This document shows positions 7,077 through 15,666 of a stretch of DNA of 34,091 bases, in pieces. How positions within the stretch are numbered: position 1 is the first letter of the stretch; each line of letters opens with the position of its first letter. Origin of the DNA: Bifidobacteriaceae bacterium (GTDB lineage: Bacteria; Actinomycetota; Actinomycetes; Actinomycetales; WQXJ01); NCBI GenBank assembly GCA_031257375.1, contig JAIROU010000131.1, positions 1-34,091 on the forward strand. Direction: 5' to 3'. The notes beneath the pieces are model-generated. The model did not search any database. It was not told the DNA's origin and saw only the letters and a list, made by a program, of their open reading frames with translations. Position numbers and translations under genes: made by a program.

Positions 7077-9938
7077 TCAGACATGGCTGTGGGCTCCCCA
7101 CCAGCCGTCGTCCTGGGGTGGGATGCCCGCCGCCGGCCCGACCAGGCGGTGGCTGCCCGATCCGAGCGTGGCCGCCGCCGGCCCGCCGCCGGGCATGACC
7201 ACGTCGGCCTGGCAGCCGGGCGGGACATCGACTTCGACGGCGAACTGGCCCCGGTCGATCTCCCAGCTGACGGCGGCCCGGCCGTAGGGGGTCAGATGGG
7301 TCGTCTTGCACCAGGTCAGGCCCCCGCCCGGGAGCGGCGCCACCCGCATCCGCCGGTAGCCCGGCTCGGCCGGGGCGAGCCCTCCAACATGGCGGTGCAG
7401 CCAATCCAAGACGAACGCGAACACCGGATGGTTGAAGGACACCATGTCGCCGGGGTTGAGCCGCCCGTCCGGCAAGATCGCGTCCCACCGCTCCCAGAAG
7501 GTAGTGGCGCCCAGGGCCAGCGGGTAACGCCACGAGCCGACGCCCCGGCCCGCCAGCAGCCGGTGGACCAGTGGATATTGTCCGATGCCGACCAGCGCGT
7601 CGAGCAGGGCGGCCGTGCCCGGGTAGCCGGCCTCGACGGCGCCCCGCCGTCGCAGCAAGGTCACCAACCGCTCTCCCGCCCGGCCGCGTTTGCCCGCCTC
7701 GATGGCGTCGAAGGCGAGCGCCATGGCGTAGGCGGCCTGAGAATCAGAGGCCACGAATCCTTCGGGACTGACATAGCGGCGGTCGAACGCCTCCAACACC
7801 TGCCTCAGCAGGCTCTCCAACCGCCCGACCAGCGCCGCCGCCATCACCGCTGCGGGCGCGGTCGAAACCGCTGGTCCGGAACCCCGCGCGGGCGGGGCGA
7901 CCACCGGCGGGGGCGGCCGGCCGACGGCGGGCGACCCGACGGCATCGGGCGACGGGTCGGGATCGGGCAAAAGGCCGGCCGCCAACGCGGGCTGCGCGCG
8001 CCCGGCGACCTCGCGGGCGGCGGCCAACGCCAGCCGGGCCGAGCGGACCGCCCCCAAGGCCATCGCCACGTCCCATTCGGTTCGGCCGTTCTCGGGATTG
8101 TCGGGCGGGGCGGTGGGGTCCAGCCAGTCGCCGAACTGGAATCCGGGCGTCGGGAAGCCGGACAGGACCTCGGCGCCGACCCGCTCGGCCCAGGCGGCCA
8201 TCGACCCCAGCTGCCGCGCCAGCATGTCCAAATCGCCGGTCTGGCGGTAGAGCGCCCAGGGCGCGACGCAGGCCGCGTCGCCGAAGACGCCGCACGGGTA
8301 GGGCTCGGGAAACGGCTCCAGCGGCACGTGGGGCACCACCAAGGTGGGGCAGCCGTCGGCGAACTGGTCCTTCGCCAAATCATCCAACCAGGACGAATGC
8401 CAGCCGGCGGTGTCGAACAGGAAGGCCGCCGCGGGCAGCACGTAGGCCGCGTCGCCGATCCAGCCCAGGCGCTCGTCCCGGCACATGCAGTCGGTCGGGG
8501 CGTCGATCATGTTGCCCGCGATGCCCCAAACGCCGTTGGCGTGGAGCCGGTTCAACTCCGGGTCGGAGCACTCGAACCAACCCGTCCGCGCCAGGTCGTT
8601 GCGCCACAGCCGCGCCCGCAACGACGACTTGTCGAGCGCCCCGGCCGGGTCTTCGACCTGGACGTAGCGGAAGGACCGGAAGGTGAACTCCGGCGCCCAG
8701 TCCAGCTTGCCTTGGCCGCCCAGGACGGCTCGGTCGGTGTTCGATGCCGTCCGCTGCGGCCGCGTCGCCAACTCGCCTTGGTCAAGGACCTCGGCGAAGC
8801 GCAATTCGACCGACGCCCCCGCTTGGCCGCGCAGCGACAGGGCCACATGGCCGGTCACGACCTGTCCGAAATCGGCTATCTGCCGTCCGGCGGGCGTCCG
8901 CAGCCAGGTCTGCGGACGGCGCTCTGCGACCACGCGCACGGGCGGGAATTGGGGTGCGACCAGTGCGGCGGCCGGCGGCGGGTCGGTTCGCACCGGGCGC
9001 CAGGCGCCCGCGTCGAAGTCGGCCGCGTCCCAGCCGACGGGCTCTTTGGCCTGGTCAAAGGCCTCGCCGTCATAAATCGACGTGCGGATTGTGCCGCCGA
9101 AGCCGGACCGCCAGTGTTGGTCGGAGACCACCACGACTGTGGCGCCGTCCGCCAGGGTAACCTCGAGCCGTACCAACAGGCCGGGCGCGTCGCCGTAGTT
9201 GCGGCGGCGCCCGCCCCGCCACCAGCCCAGCCGGCCGGCGAACCAGCCCTCGGCCAGGCGGGCGGCGATCACGTTGCGGCCGGGCGCCAATTGCGCCGTC
9301 ACGTCGTAGACGTGGTAGCGCAGGCGGTGCCCATAGGAGGTCCAGCCGGGCAGCATCCGGTCTTGGCCCACCCGGCGGCCGTTCAGCCTGAACTCGGCCG
9401 CCCCCTGGGCGCTGGCGTACAGCCGGGCCGCGGCGACCGGCGCCGCCAGGCTGAATTCGCGCCGCAAATAGGCGCACGAGTCTTCGGGCTGGCTGACCGG
9501 CCGGATGATCGAGGCGGCCCAGTCCTCGCGGGACAACAGGCCCGCCTCGACTTCTAGCCAATCTGACCAGGGCGTGGGCGCGGGGCCGCGCGCGGGGCCG
9601 GGTTCGGGGGCACCCGTCCCAGCGCCCCAGACCCGCACCGCCACTTGCAGACGCTGGCGCGAGACCAGCGGCTCGAATGGCCAGGGGACCAGGATTTGGC
9701 GGTCGCCGGACTGCTTGGGCCCCAGTTCGATCCCGGCCGGGCGGTCTTCGGGCCGGGCGGCCTCGGGGCCTGTCTGCAAACCCGGCGCCGGCGCCGGGCA
9801 GCCGCGGAGCCGAAACTGGTAGGCCGTCTGGCGCCAACCGGGCGTGGCCGTCTCGACGTTCCAACTCAGACGCGGGGCTGGCACGCCGACCACCGGCCCT
9901 GGCGCGTGCTCGGCTGCGAACCGGCTGATAGTGGACAT
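7077..9938 (-). CDS. Glycoside hydrolase family 78 alpha-L-rhamnosidase-like protein
   Basis: PAPRLSWNV N-terminus, ARLYASAQGAAEFRLNGRRVGQDRMLPGWTSYGHRLRYHVYDVT, PTDCMCRDERLGWIGDAAYVLPAAAFLFD, SFNHPVFAFVLDWLHRHVGGLAP: characteristic GH78 segments. Confidence 0.9.
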   Translation of the reverse strand: MSTISRFAAEHAPGPVVGVPAPRLSWNVETATPGWRQTAYQFRLRGCPAPAPGLQTGPEAARPEDRPAGIELGPKQSGDRQILVPWPFEPLVSRQRLQVAVRVWGAGTGAPEPGPARGPAPTPWSDWLEVEAGLLSREDWAASIIRPVSQPEDSCAYLRREFSLAAPVAAARLYASAQGAAEFRLNGRRVGQDRMLPGWTSYGHRLRYHVYDVTAQLAPGRNVIAARLAEGWFAGRLGWWRGGRRRNYGDAPGLLVRLEVTLADGATVVVVSDQHWRSGFGGTIRTSIYDGEAFDQAKEPVGWDAADFDAGAWRPVRTDPPPAAALVAPQFPPVRVVAERRPQTWLRTPAGRQIADFGQVVTGHVALSLRGQAGASVELRFAEVLDQGELATRPQRTASNTDRAVLGGQGKLDWAPEFTFRSFRYVQVEDPAGALDKSSLRARLWRNDLARTGWFECSDPELNRLHANGVWGIAGNMIDAPTDCMCRDERLGWIGDAAYVLPAAAFLFDTAGWHSSWLDDLAKDQFADGCPTLVVPHVPLEPFPEPYPCGVFGDAACVAPWALYRQTGDLDMLARQLGSMAAWAERVGAEVLSGFPTPGFQFGDWLDPTAPPDNPENGRTEWDVAMALGAVRSARLALAAAREVAGRAQPALAAGLLPDPDPSPDAVGSPAVGRPPPPVVAPPARGSGPAVSTAPAAVMAAALVGRLESLLRQVLEAFDRRYVSPEGFVASDSQAAYAMALAFDAIEAGKRGRAGERLVTLLRRRGAVEAGYPGTAALLDALVGIGQYPLVHRLLAGRGVGSWRYPLALGATTFWERWDAILPDGRLNPGDMVSFNHPVFAFVLDWLHRHVGGLAPAEPGYRRMRVAPLPGGGLTWCKTTHLTPYGRAAVSWEIDRGQFAVEVDVPPGCQADVVMPGGGPAAATLGSGSHRLVGPAAGIPPQDDGWWGAHSHV

Positions 9939-9992
9939 CTGCGACCATCCTCACTGCGATCATTGCCCGCGAACTTGCCATCCAAGAAGTAC

Positions 9993-10007
9993 GATAGCGC
10001 GCTTATC
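9993..10007. promoter_or_regulatory. Near-palindromic operator-like site between divergent GH78 and Gfo/Idh/MocA genes
   Basis: GATAGCGCGCT-t-ATC (palindrome but for one inserted T), LacI-like CG-centred symmetry. Confidence 0.35.
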
Positions 10008-10055
10008 AAATCAGCGAAAGCGGTCGCGCGTTACCAAAATGTGAGGAAAAGATCC

Positions 10056-10085
10056 TTGACAGGATACACCGGACGGCCATACGCT
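10056..10085 (+). promoter_or_regulatory. Putative sigma70-type promoter for the Gfo/VOC/ABC operon
   Basis: TTGACA - 18 bp - TACGCT. Confidence 0.55.
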
Positions 10086-10187
10086 CATAGAAACACAAAC
10101 AGAAAGTTGCCGGACGGCGTTGTCCGCAGCGGATCTCGCTTCCTTTCGGTATCGCCCGGCAGACCTGGCAGAAAGGGACCTTGTCGC

Positions 10188-11273
10188 ATGCAAACCCCAG
10201 CCCGATTTGCGGTCGTCGGCACCGGCTGGCGGGCCGAGTTCTTCTGCCGCCTCGCCCGCGCCCTGCCGGCCAAGCTCGAGGTGTCGGCGGTGATCGGGCG
10301 GACGGCCCAGTCGGCGGCCCGCGTGGCCGAGCGTTGGGGCGTCAAGACCGCCAGGCTGGACGATCTGCCGGCCCAAGCCAATGACTTCGTGGCCGTGGCC
10401 GTGCCCTGGCCGGACACGCCCGGCCTGACGGCCGACCTGGCCGAGGCCGGCCACCACGTCCTGGCCGAGACGCCCCCGGCGCCGGATTTGGAGGGCCTGC
10501 GCGCCTTGTGGCGGCGGCTGCGCCCCCGCCGGGAATTGGTCCAAGTGGCCGAGCAATACCCGCTCATGCCGGGCCACGCCGCGCGGCTGGCGGTGTGCCG
10601 GTCGGAGGCGATTGGGCGCGTCAACTCGGTCGAAGTGGCGTCGACGCACCTCTATCACGCGGCGGCCTTGGTTCGGAGCTTTCTGGGCGTCGGCCTGACC
10701 GCGACGATCGTCACCGCCCGGGCGATGACCGCGCCCTTGATCGACCCGCTGCGCTTCGAGGGCTGGCTCCCAGACCCCCGGCCCGAGCCGCGCACCACCC
10801 ACCTCGCGATCCTGGACTTCGGCCAGGGCCGTCACGGCCTGTACAACTTTGTCGACAACCAATGGTGGAACCCGCTGCTCCACCGGCGGATCACCATCCG
10901 CGGGTCGGCCGGGGAGATCCAGGACGACGCCGTCATCCACTGGTCGGGCGCGGTGCCGGTGAACTCGCGCATCGAGTACCGCCGGGCTGGGATCGACCTG
11001 TCGTTGGAGGGCAACGAGATCAAGGAAGCCACCTTCGAGGGGCAGGTGGTCTGGTCAAACGCCCACGTCGGGGCGAACCTGTCAGAGGACGACCTGGCCG
11101 TGGCCGACCACCTGTGCGCCGAAGGCGCCTATGCCCGCGACCAAGGCCCCGCCCCCTACCCCCTGGCCGGAGGACTCCACGACCACGCCATCGGCTTGGC
11201 CATCGAGGCCTCCGCCCGCCAGGGCCGCGACCTGCCGGTCGAATCCGAGCCCTGGATGGAGGCGGCATCGTGA
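10188..11273 (+). CDS. Gfo/Idh/MocA family oxidoreductase
   Basis: ATG at 10188: MQTPARFAVVGTGWRAEFFCRLARALPAKLEVSAVIGRT; Rossmann start and typical layout (VLAETPPAPDLEGLRALW). Confidence 0.85.
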   Translation: MQTPARFAVVGTGWRAEFFCRLARALPAKLEVSAVIGRTAQSAARVAERWGVKTARLDDLPAQANDFVAVAVPWPDTPGLTADLAEAGHHVLAETPPAPDLEGLRALWRRLRPRRELVQVAEQYPLMPGHAARLAVCRSEAIGRVNSVEVASTHLYHAAALVRSFLGVGLTATIVTARAMTAPLIDPLRFEGWLPDPRPEPRTTHLAILDFGQGRHGLYNFVDNQWWNPLLHRRITIRGSAGEIQDDAVIHWSGAVPVNSRIEYRRAGIDLSLEGNEIKEATFEGQVVWSNAHVGANLSEDDLAVADHLCAEGAYARDQGPAPYPLAGGLHDHAIGLAIEASARQGRDLPVESEPWMEAAS

Positions 11274-11785
11274 AAGGCCGGAGCGGGCGCGTCGAAGGCG
11301 CCGCCGGCAGCGGCCGGATCGTCAAGCTGGGGATCGTCACGGCCGACGCGGCCGCCACGGCCAACGCTTACCGCTCGATCTTTCCCACCGCCCCGGCCCC
11401 GCCTGAGCCGCCCATCCCGCCTTTCAGCGCCCGGCCCCACCGGTGCTATCGGGGCGAGCCGGCCGGGAAGATCCCGCTGCGGGTCGAGCACGTCTTCACC
11501 GAGAACCTCTGGTTCGAGATCATCGAGCCCGTCGGTGACGCGCCCAGCCCTTGGAAAGACCACCTCGACCGCCACGGCGCCTCGGTCTGTTTCGCGTCGG
11601 TCGAGACGTTTGACGGCTTCGAGGACCGCGCCGAAGCCATGAACCAGGCCGGTTTCGCGACCCTCTACGTCGAGGAGAAGGGCTTCGAGCGATACGCCTA
11701 CTTCGACACCGCGTCGACCACCGGCCTATTGGTAGAAATCAAGGACAAGAGCCCCCGGGCAGAAAGTGAGAACCCAAGTGACTAA
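11270..11785 (+). CDS. VOC/glyoxalase-like family protein
   Basis: GTG start overlaps the upstream stop (GTGA); KLGIVTADAAATANAYRSIFP...WFEIIEPVGDAPSPWKDHLDRHGASVCFASVETFDGF...LVEI. Confidence 0.7.
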   Translation: MKGRSGRVEGAAGSGRIVKLGIVTADAAATANAYRSIFPTAPAPPEPPIPPFSARPHRCYRGEPAGKIPLRVEHVFTENLWFEIIEPVGDAPSPWKDHLDRHGASVCFASVETFDGFEDRAEAMNQAGFATLYVEEKGFERYAYFDTASTTGLLVEIKDKSPRAESENPSD

Positions 11786-13154
11786 GAAGCTCAAGCGGAC
11801 AATGGCCGCGCTGGCCGCGGCCGCCGTGACCGCCGCCGGCCTGACGGCCTGCGCCGGCCCCTCCGGCGGGACCGGCGCCGAGGATGACGTGGCGCCGGCC
11901 GGCACCGACGCCGAAGCCTCGATCATCTGGTACGGCTGGACGCCCGGCCCGCCGGCGACTGACAACTACATCAAAGCCTTCAACGAGATGTACCCGAATA
12001 TCAAGGTCGAGTGGAAACAGGTCGACATCGACGGCTACAACGCCGCCGTGCGCCCGGCCATCGCCTCGGACTCCAGCCCGGACGTGTACCAGATGTCGGC
12101 CGGGTCGGCCAACGGCGGGGCCGTGATCTTCGGCGACAGCGCCCTCGACCTGACCAACGACGTCAAGAACCTGCTAGGCGACGATTGGCGGTCAAAGTTC
12201 TCGGCCGTGGCCATCGACACGATGACGGTGAACGACCGCCTGGTCGCCCTGGCCGCCGGCATGGTCTACGCCGGCAACCTGTGGATCAACCAGGACATCT
12301 TCGACAAGTACGGCTTGACGGCGCCCACCACCCTGGACGAGTGGAAGACGGTCTGCGCGACCCTCGAGTCGAACGGCGTCGGCTGCTTCGTCCAAGGGGT
12401 CGCCCAGGGGGCCTTCGACATCGACACCTTGCACGCCATCGCCGAGCAGGTCGAGCCCGGCTGGTTCGACAAGGCTCTGACCGGTCAGGCCAAGTGGACG
12501 GACGAGCAGTGGGTGCAGACCCTCGAGTTGTGGAAGCGGCTGTTCGACGAGGGCATCATGCAAGACGGCGCCGCCGGCCTGATGCAATACCCGGAGGTCA
12601 ACAACGCCTTCCTGGCGCAGGAATACGCCATGGTCATGATGGGCACCTGGTACACCATGTACGTCCAGCCCGAGACCATGAAACAGGCCATGGAGGCGGC
12701 CGGCGTGGCCGATCCAGTGCCGTTCACCATCACGCCGATCATGCTGCCTGACCTGGTCGGCAAGGGTAACACCGGGCACCTGTTCGCAGACCCTGACTAC
12801 GCCAACGGCGTCTCCGCCAAGTCGAAGAACGTGGCCGCGGCCAAGGCCTTCACCCTGTGGTACTCGGCCAGGCCGGAAGGCCAGCAGGCGATCGCTGACT
12901 CGCTCAACCTGCTGCCGGTCCTCAGCGGCGTCACCCCGAACTGGGACAACATCGAACTGGTCAATCCCGAAGTCCAGGAAAGCGCCGTCAAGGACCTTTT
13001 CGAGGTGGCTGAAAGCTCGACTTCGCAGCGCTTCGGCGGCATCTCCGCCGACATGAACGACGCCCTGGTGGTGACGGCCCAATCGGTCGCCACCGGTCAA
13101 GCCACGCCGCAGCAGGCCGCCGAGACCCTTCAGTCCACAGCCGACTCTCTGTAA
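11766..13154 (+). CDS. ABC transporter extracellular solute-binding lipoprotein (family 1, carbohydrate)
   Basis: Signal peptide with lipobox (AAGLTAC); SIIWYGWTPGPPATDNYIKAFNEMYPNIKVEWKQVD; start may be 11766 or 11778. Confidence 0.93.
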   Translation: MRTQVTKKLKRTMAALAAAAVTAAGLTACAGPSGGTGAEDDVAPAGTDAEASIIWYGWTPGPPATDNYIKAFNEMYPNIKVEWKQVDIDGYNAAVRPAIASDSSPDVYQMSAGSANGGAVIFGDSALDLTNDVKNLLGDDWRSKFSAVAIDTMTVNDRLVALAAGMVYAGNLWINQDIFDKYGLTAPTTLDEWKTVCATLESNGVGCFVQGVAQGAFDIDTLHAIAEQVEPGWFDKALTGQAKWTDEQWVQTLELWKRLFDEGIMQDGAAGLMQYPEVNNAFLAQEYAMVMMGTWYTMYVQPETMKQAMEAAGVADPVPFTITPIMLPDLVGKGNTGHLFADPDYANGVSAKSKNVAAAKAFTLWYSARPEGQQAIADSLNLLPVLSGVTPNWDNIELVNPEVQESAVKDLFEVAESSTSQRFGGISADMNDALVVTAQSVATGQATPQQAAETLQSTADSL

Positions 13155-13158
13155 AGCC

Positions 13159-14055
13159 ATGGCCATCCGGACAGGTTCCAGGCGGGCCCGCGGGCGCAAT
13201 CAAGCCCCGGGCCTGCCCTGGATACTCCCGGCCATGGCTCTGGTGGTCGGGCTCATCTACTACGCCATCGGAGACACCTTCTACATCTCGACGCTGGACT
13301 GGAACGGCGTCAGCCCGTTCGCGGAAGAGGTCGGGGCCGGCAACTTCGCCAAGATGTTCGCCGACCCCGTCTTCTGGCAGTCGCTGACGCACACGGCCGT
13401 CTTCTTCGTCTGCACCTTCGCCCTGCAAACCCTGATCGGCTTCACCTTCGCGGCCATCCTCCACACCGAGGTCAAGCTGCGCACCGTGCACAAGGTGATC
13501 GTGTTCCTGCCCACGGTGCTGGCCCCGGCGACCATGGCCCCGACCTTCCGGCTGCTGTTCTCCGACGCGGGCATGCTGAACGACATCTTGCGCGGCATCG
13601 GCCTCGACAAACTGGCCCACCCATGGCTGGCCGACCCGAACACCGCCCTGCCGACCATCATGCTGATCACCGTCTGGCAGTGGACGGGCATGACGTTCAT
13701 CCTCTACTACGCCTCGATGAGCCAAATCGACAGCGACATCCTCGAGGCGGCGCGCTTGGACGGGGCCGGCAACTTCCGGGTGCTGTCCGCCATCGTCTGG
13801 CCGTCGTGCCGGGGCACCACCACGGTGATGGCGATCCTCGGCTTCATCGGCGCGCTCAAGACCTTCGACGTGCCGTGGCTGGTGACGGTGGGCGGCCCCA
13901 ACCACGCCACCGAGTTCCTCGGCACCTACATTTACCGCCAGGGCATCCGCAACTCCCACGTCGGCTACGCCGCCGCGATTTCGTTGGCCCTGCTGGTGCT
14001 GGCGGTGGCAGGCGCCATCCTCATGACGCTGAACAATCGGAGGCAGGCGAAATAA
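13159..14055 (+). CDS. Carbohydrate ABC transporter permease (MalF-like)
   Basis: Multiple TM segments and EAA motif EAARLDGAGNFRVLSAIVWP. Confidence 0.93.
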   Translation: MAIRTGSRRARGRNQAPGLPWILPAMALVVGLIYYAIGDTFYISTLDWNGVSPFAEEVGAGNFAKMFADPVFWQSLTHTAVFFVCTFALQTLIGFTFAAILHTEVKLRTVHKVIVFLPTVLAPATMAPTFRLLFSDAGMLNDILRGIGLDKLAHPWLADPNTALPTIMLITVWQWTGMTFILYYASMSQIDSDILEAARLDGAGNFRVLSAIVWPSCRGTTTVMAILGFIGALKTFDVPWLVTVGGPNHATEFLGTYIYRQGIRNSHVGYAAAISLALLVLAVAGAILMTLNNRRQAK

Positions 14056-14844
14056 ATGTTTGAGATCCGTCGGCTGTCCGCGAAGATAACCATTCAAGTC
14101 GTCTTGGCCCTGCTGGCCATCCCGTACCTCATCCCGCTGGTGCAAATGGTGGTCGGCTCGTTGCGCGGCACCGGCTTCGGCAATTACGAGGCGGTCTGGA
14201 ACACCGGCGTGGTGCCCCGCTTCTTCCTGAACTCGGCCATAGTCGCCGCCGGGACCATCGCGATAGTCTACGCGGTGACCATGACGGCGGCCTTCGGCTT
14301 CGCCAAATTGCGCATCTTCGGCAAAGAAGTCTATTTCTGGCTGCTGCTGGCCGCTTTGACGCTGCCCGAAGTGGTCCTTTTGACGCCGCTTTTCGTCACC
14401 GCCAACACCCTCGGCATGTATGACACGCTCCTGGCCGTGATTCTGCCGTTGGCGGCCTTGCAGGCCCCGTTCACCATTTTGCTGGCGCGCAATTTCTACG
14501 ATGGCGTGCCGACAGAATTGATGGAGGCGGGCCGCGTCGACGGGGCGGGCGTGGTCAAAGTCTTCTGGCACATCATCCTGCCGCTGACCAGGCCGATAGC
14601 CGCCGCCATAATAGTGCTGACGCTGCTGAACGCGTGGAACTCATATCTTCTGCCCCTGGTCATGCTCCAGAGCGCGGACCATCAAGTGGTGACGCTGTTG
14701 CCGCAATTCTTCGTCGGCGAATTCGCCAACGACCAAACCAAGGTGCTGGCCTCCGCGGTCATCATCGCTATTCCGGAAGTGGTGGCTTACATATGTCTGC
14801 AGAAGTACTTCGAACGGGGCCTGTCGGCGGGGGCGCTCAAGTGA
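14056..14844 (+). CDS. Carbohydrate ABC transporter permease (MalG-like)
   Basis: EAGRVDGAGVVKVFWHIILPLTRP EAA motif, multiple TMs, abuts upstream permease. Confidence 0.94.
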   Translation: MFEIRRLSAKITIQVVLALLAIPYLIPLVQMVVGSLRGTGFGNYEAVWNTGVVPRFFLNSAIVAAGTIAIVYAVTMTAAFGFAKLRIFGKEVYFWLLLAALTLPEVVLLTPLFVTANTLGMYDTLLAVILPLAALQAPFTILLARNFYDGVPTELMEAGRVDGAGVVKVFWHIILPLTRPIAAAIIVLTLLNAWNSYLLPLVMLQSADHQVVTLLPQFFVGEFANDQTKVLASAVIIAIPEVVAYICLQKYFERGLSAGALK

Positions 14845-15581
14845 GCGGCGCGTTGGCCGGCCGCCTGGCCGTGGTGACGGCGGGGACCCGCGGCATCGGC
14901 CGCGCCGTGGTCGACCGGTTCGTGGCCGAGGGCGCCCATGTGGTGACGTCCGCCCGCACCGCCGCGTCGGGCGAGGAATTGGTGGCGACGCACGGCGACA
15001 AGGTCACCTTCGTGGTGGCCGATGCCGCCAAAACGGCCGATCTGCCAGCCCTGGTTCAGGCCGTCAAGGCTCAGGGCCGGCCCCTGGACGTGATCGTCAC
15101 CAACGCCGGCGGCGGGCCGCACACCTGGCTGCGCTCGCCCGAGGCCGATTATGAGGCCGTCATGGATGTGACAGTGCGATCTGCCCTGTTCGCCGTGCAG
15201 GCGCTTGAGCCGCTGCTGCGCGACGGCGCCGCGATTGTCTTGATCGGCTCGATCTCTGGTTCCAACGGCGGACCCGGCGCCATTGTCTACAACGCCGCCA
15301 AAGCCGCCATCCGCTCGCTGGCCCGGTCCTTGGCCGCCGAACTGGGCGGACGCCGAATCAGGGCCAACGTCGTGTCGCCCGGCCCCACGCTGACGCCCGG
15401 CTTCCAGGTCTACATGAACAACGACCAGGCGGCGATCGACCAGATGGGCGAATCCATCCCGCTGGGCCGCGCCGGCCAACCGGCCGAGGTCGCGGCCGCC
15501 GTCCTGTTCATGGCCTGCGACGAGTCCAGTTTCATCGACGGCGCGGAACTGGTGGTCGATGGCGGGATGTCCCAAGTCTGA
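14841..15581 (+). CDS. SDR family NAD(P)-dependent oxidoreductase
   Basis: GTGA overlap with upstream gene; VVTAGTRGIGRAVVDRF, NAGG, YNAAKAAIRSLARSLAAEL, C-terminal DGG. Confidence 0.92.
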   Translation: MSGALAGRLAVVTAGTRGIGRAVVDRFVAEGAHVVTSARTAASGEELVATHGDKVTFVVADAAKTADLPALVQAVKAQGRPLDVIVTNAGGGPHTWLRSPEADYEAVMDVTVRSALFAVQALEPLLRDGAAIVLIGSISGSNGGPGAIVYNAAKAAIRSLARSLAAELGGRRIRANVVSPGPTLTPGFQVYMNNDQAAIDQMGESIPLGRAGQPAEVAAAVLFMACDESSFIDGAELVVDGGMSQV

Positions 15582-15666
15582 CCCGGCGGCGGCGCCGCGA
15601 ACCCGGCCGGCCGGCGCGCGCCGCCGCCTCTGCAACCAAACCAACCTTTGCCTGCAGGAGTGATTC

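Noticed and set aside
7083-9557. 824-aa + strand ORF
   Set aside because: Antisense to the clear GH78 coding frame; high-GC frame shadow with Arg/Gly/Pro/Gln-rich composition
12988-14571. 527-aa minus ORF
   Set aside because: Antisense to the two permease genes, His/Arg/Gly/Gln-rich shadow without domain motifs
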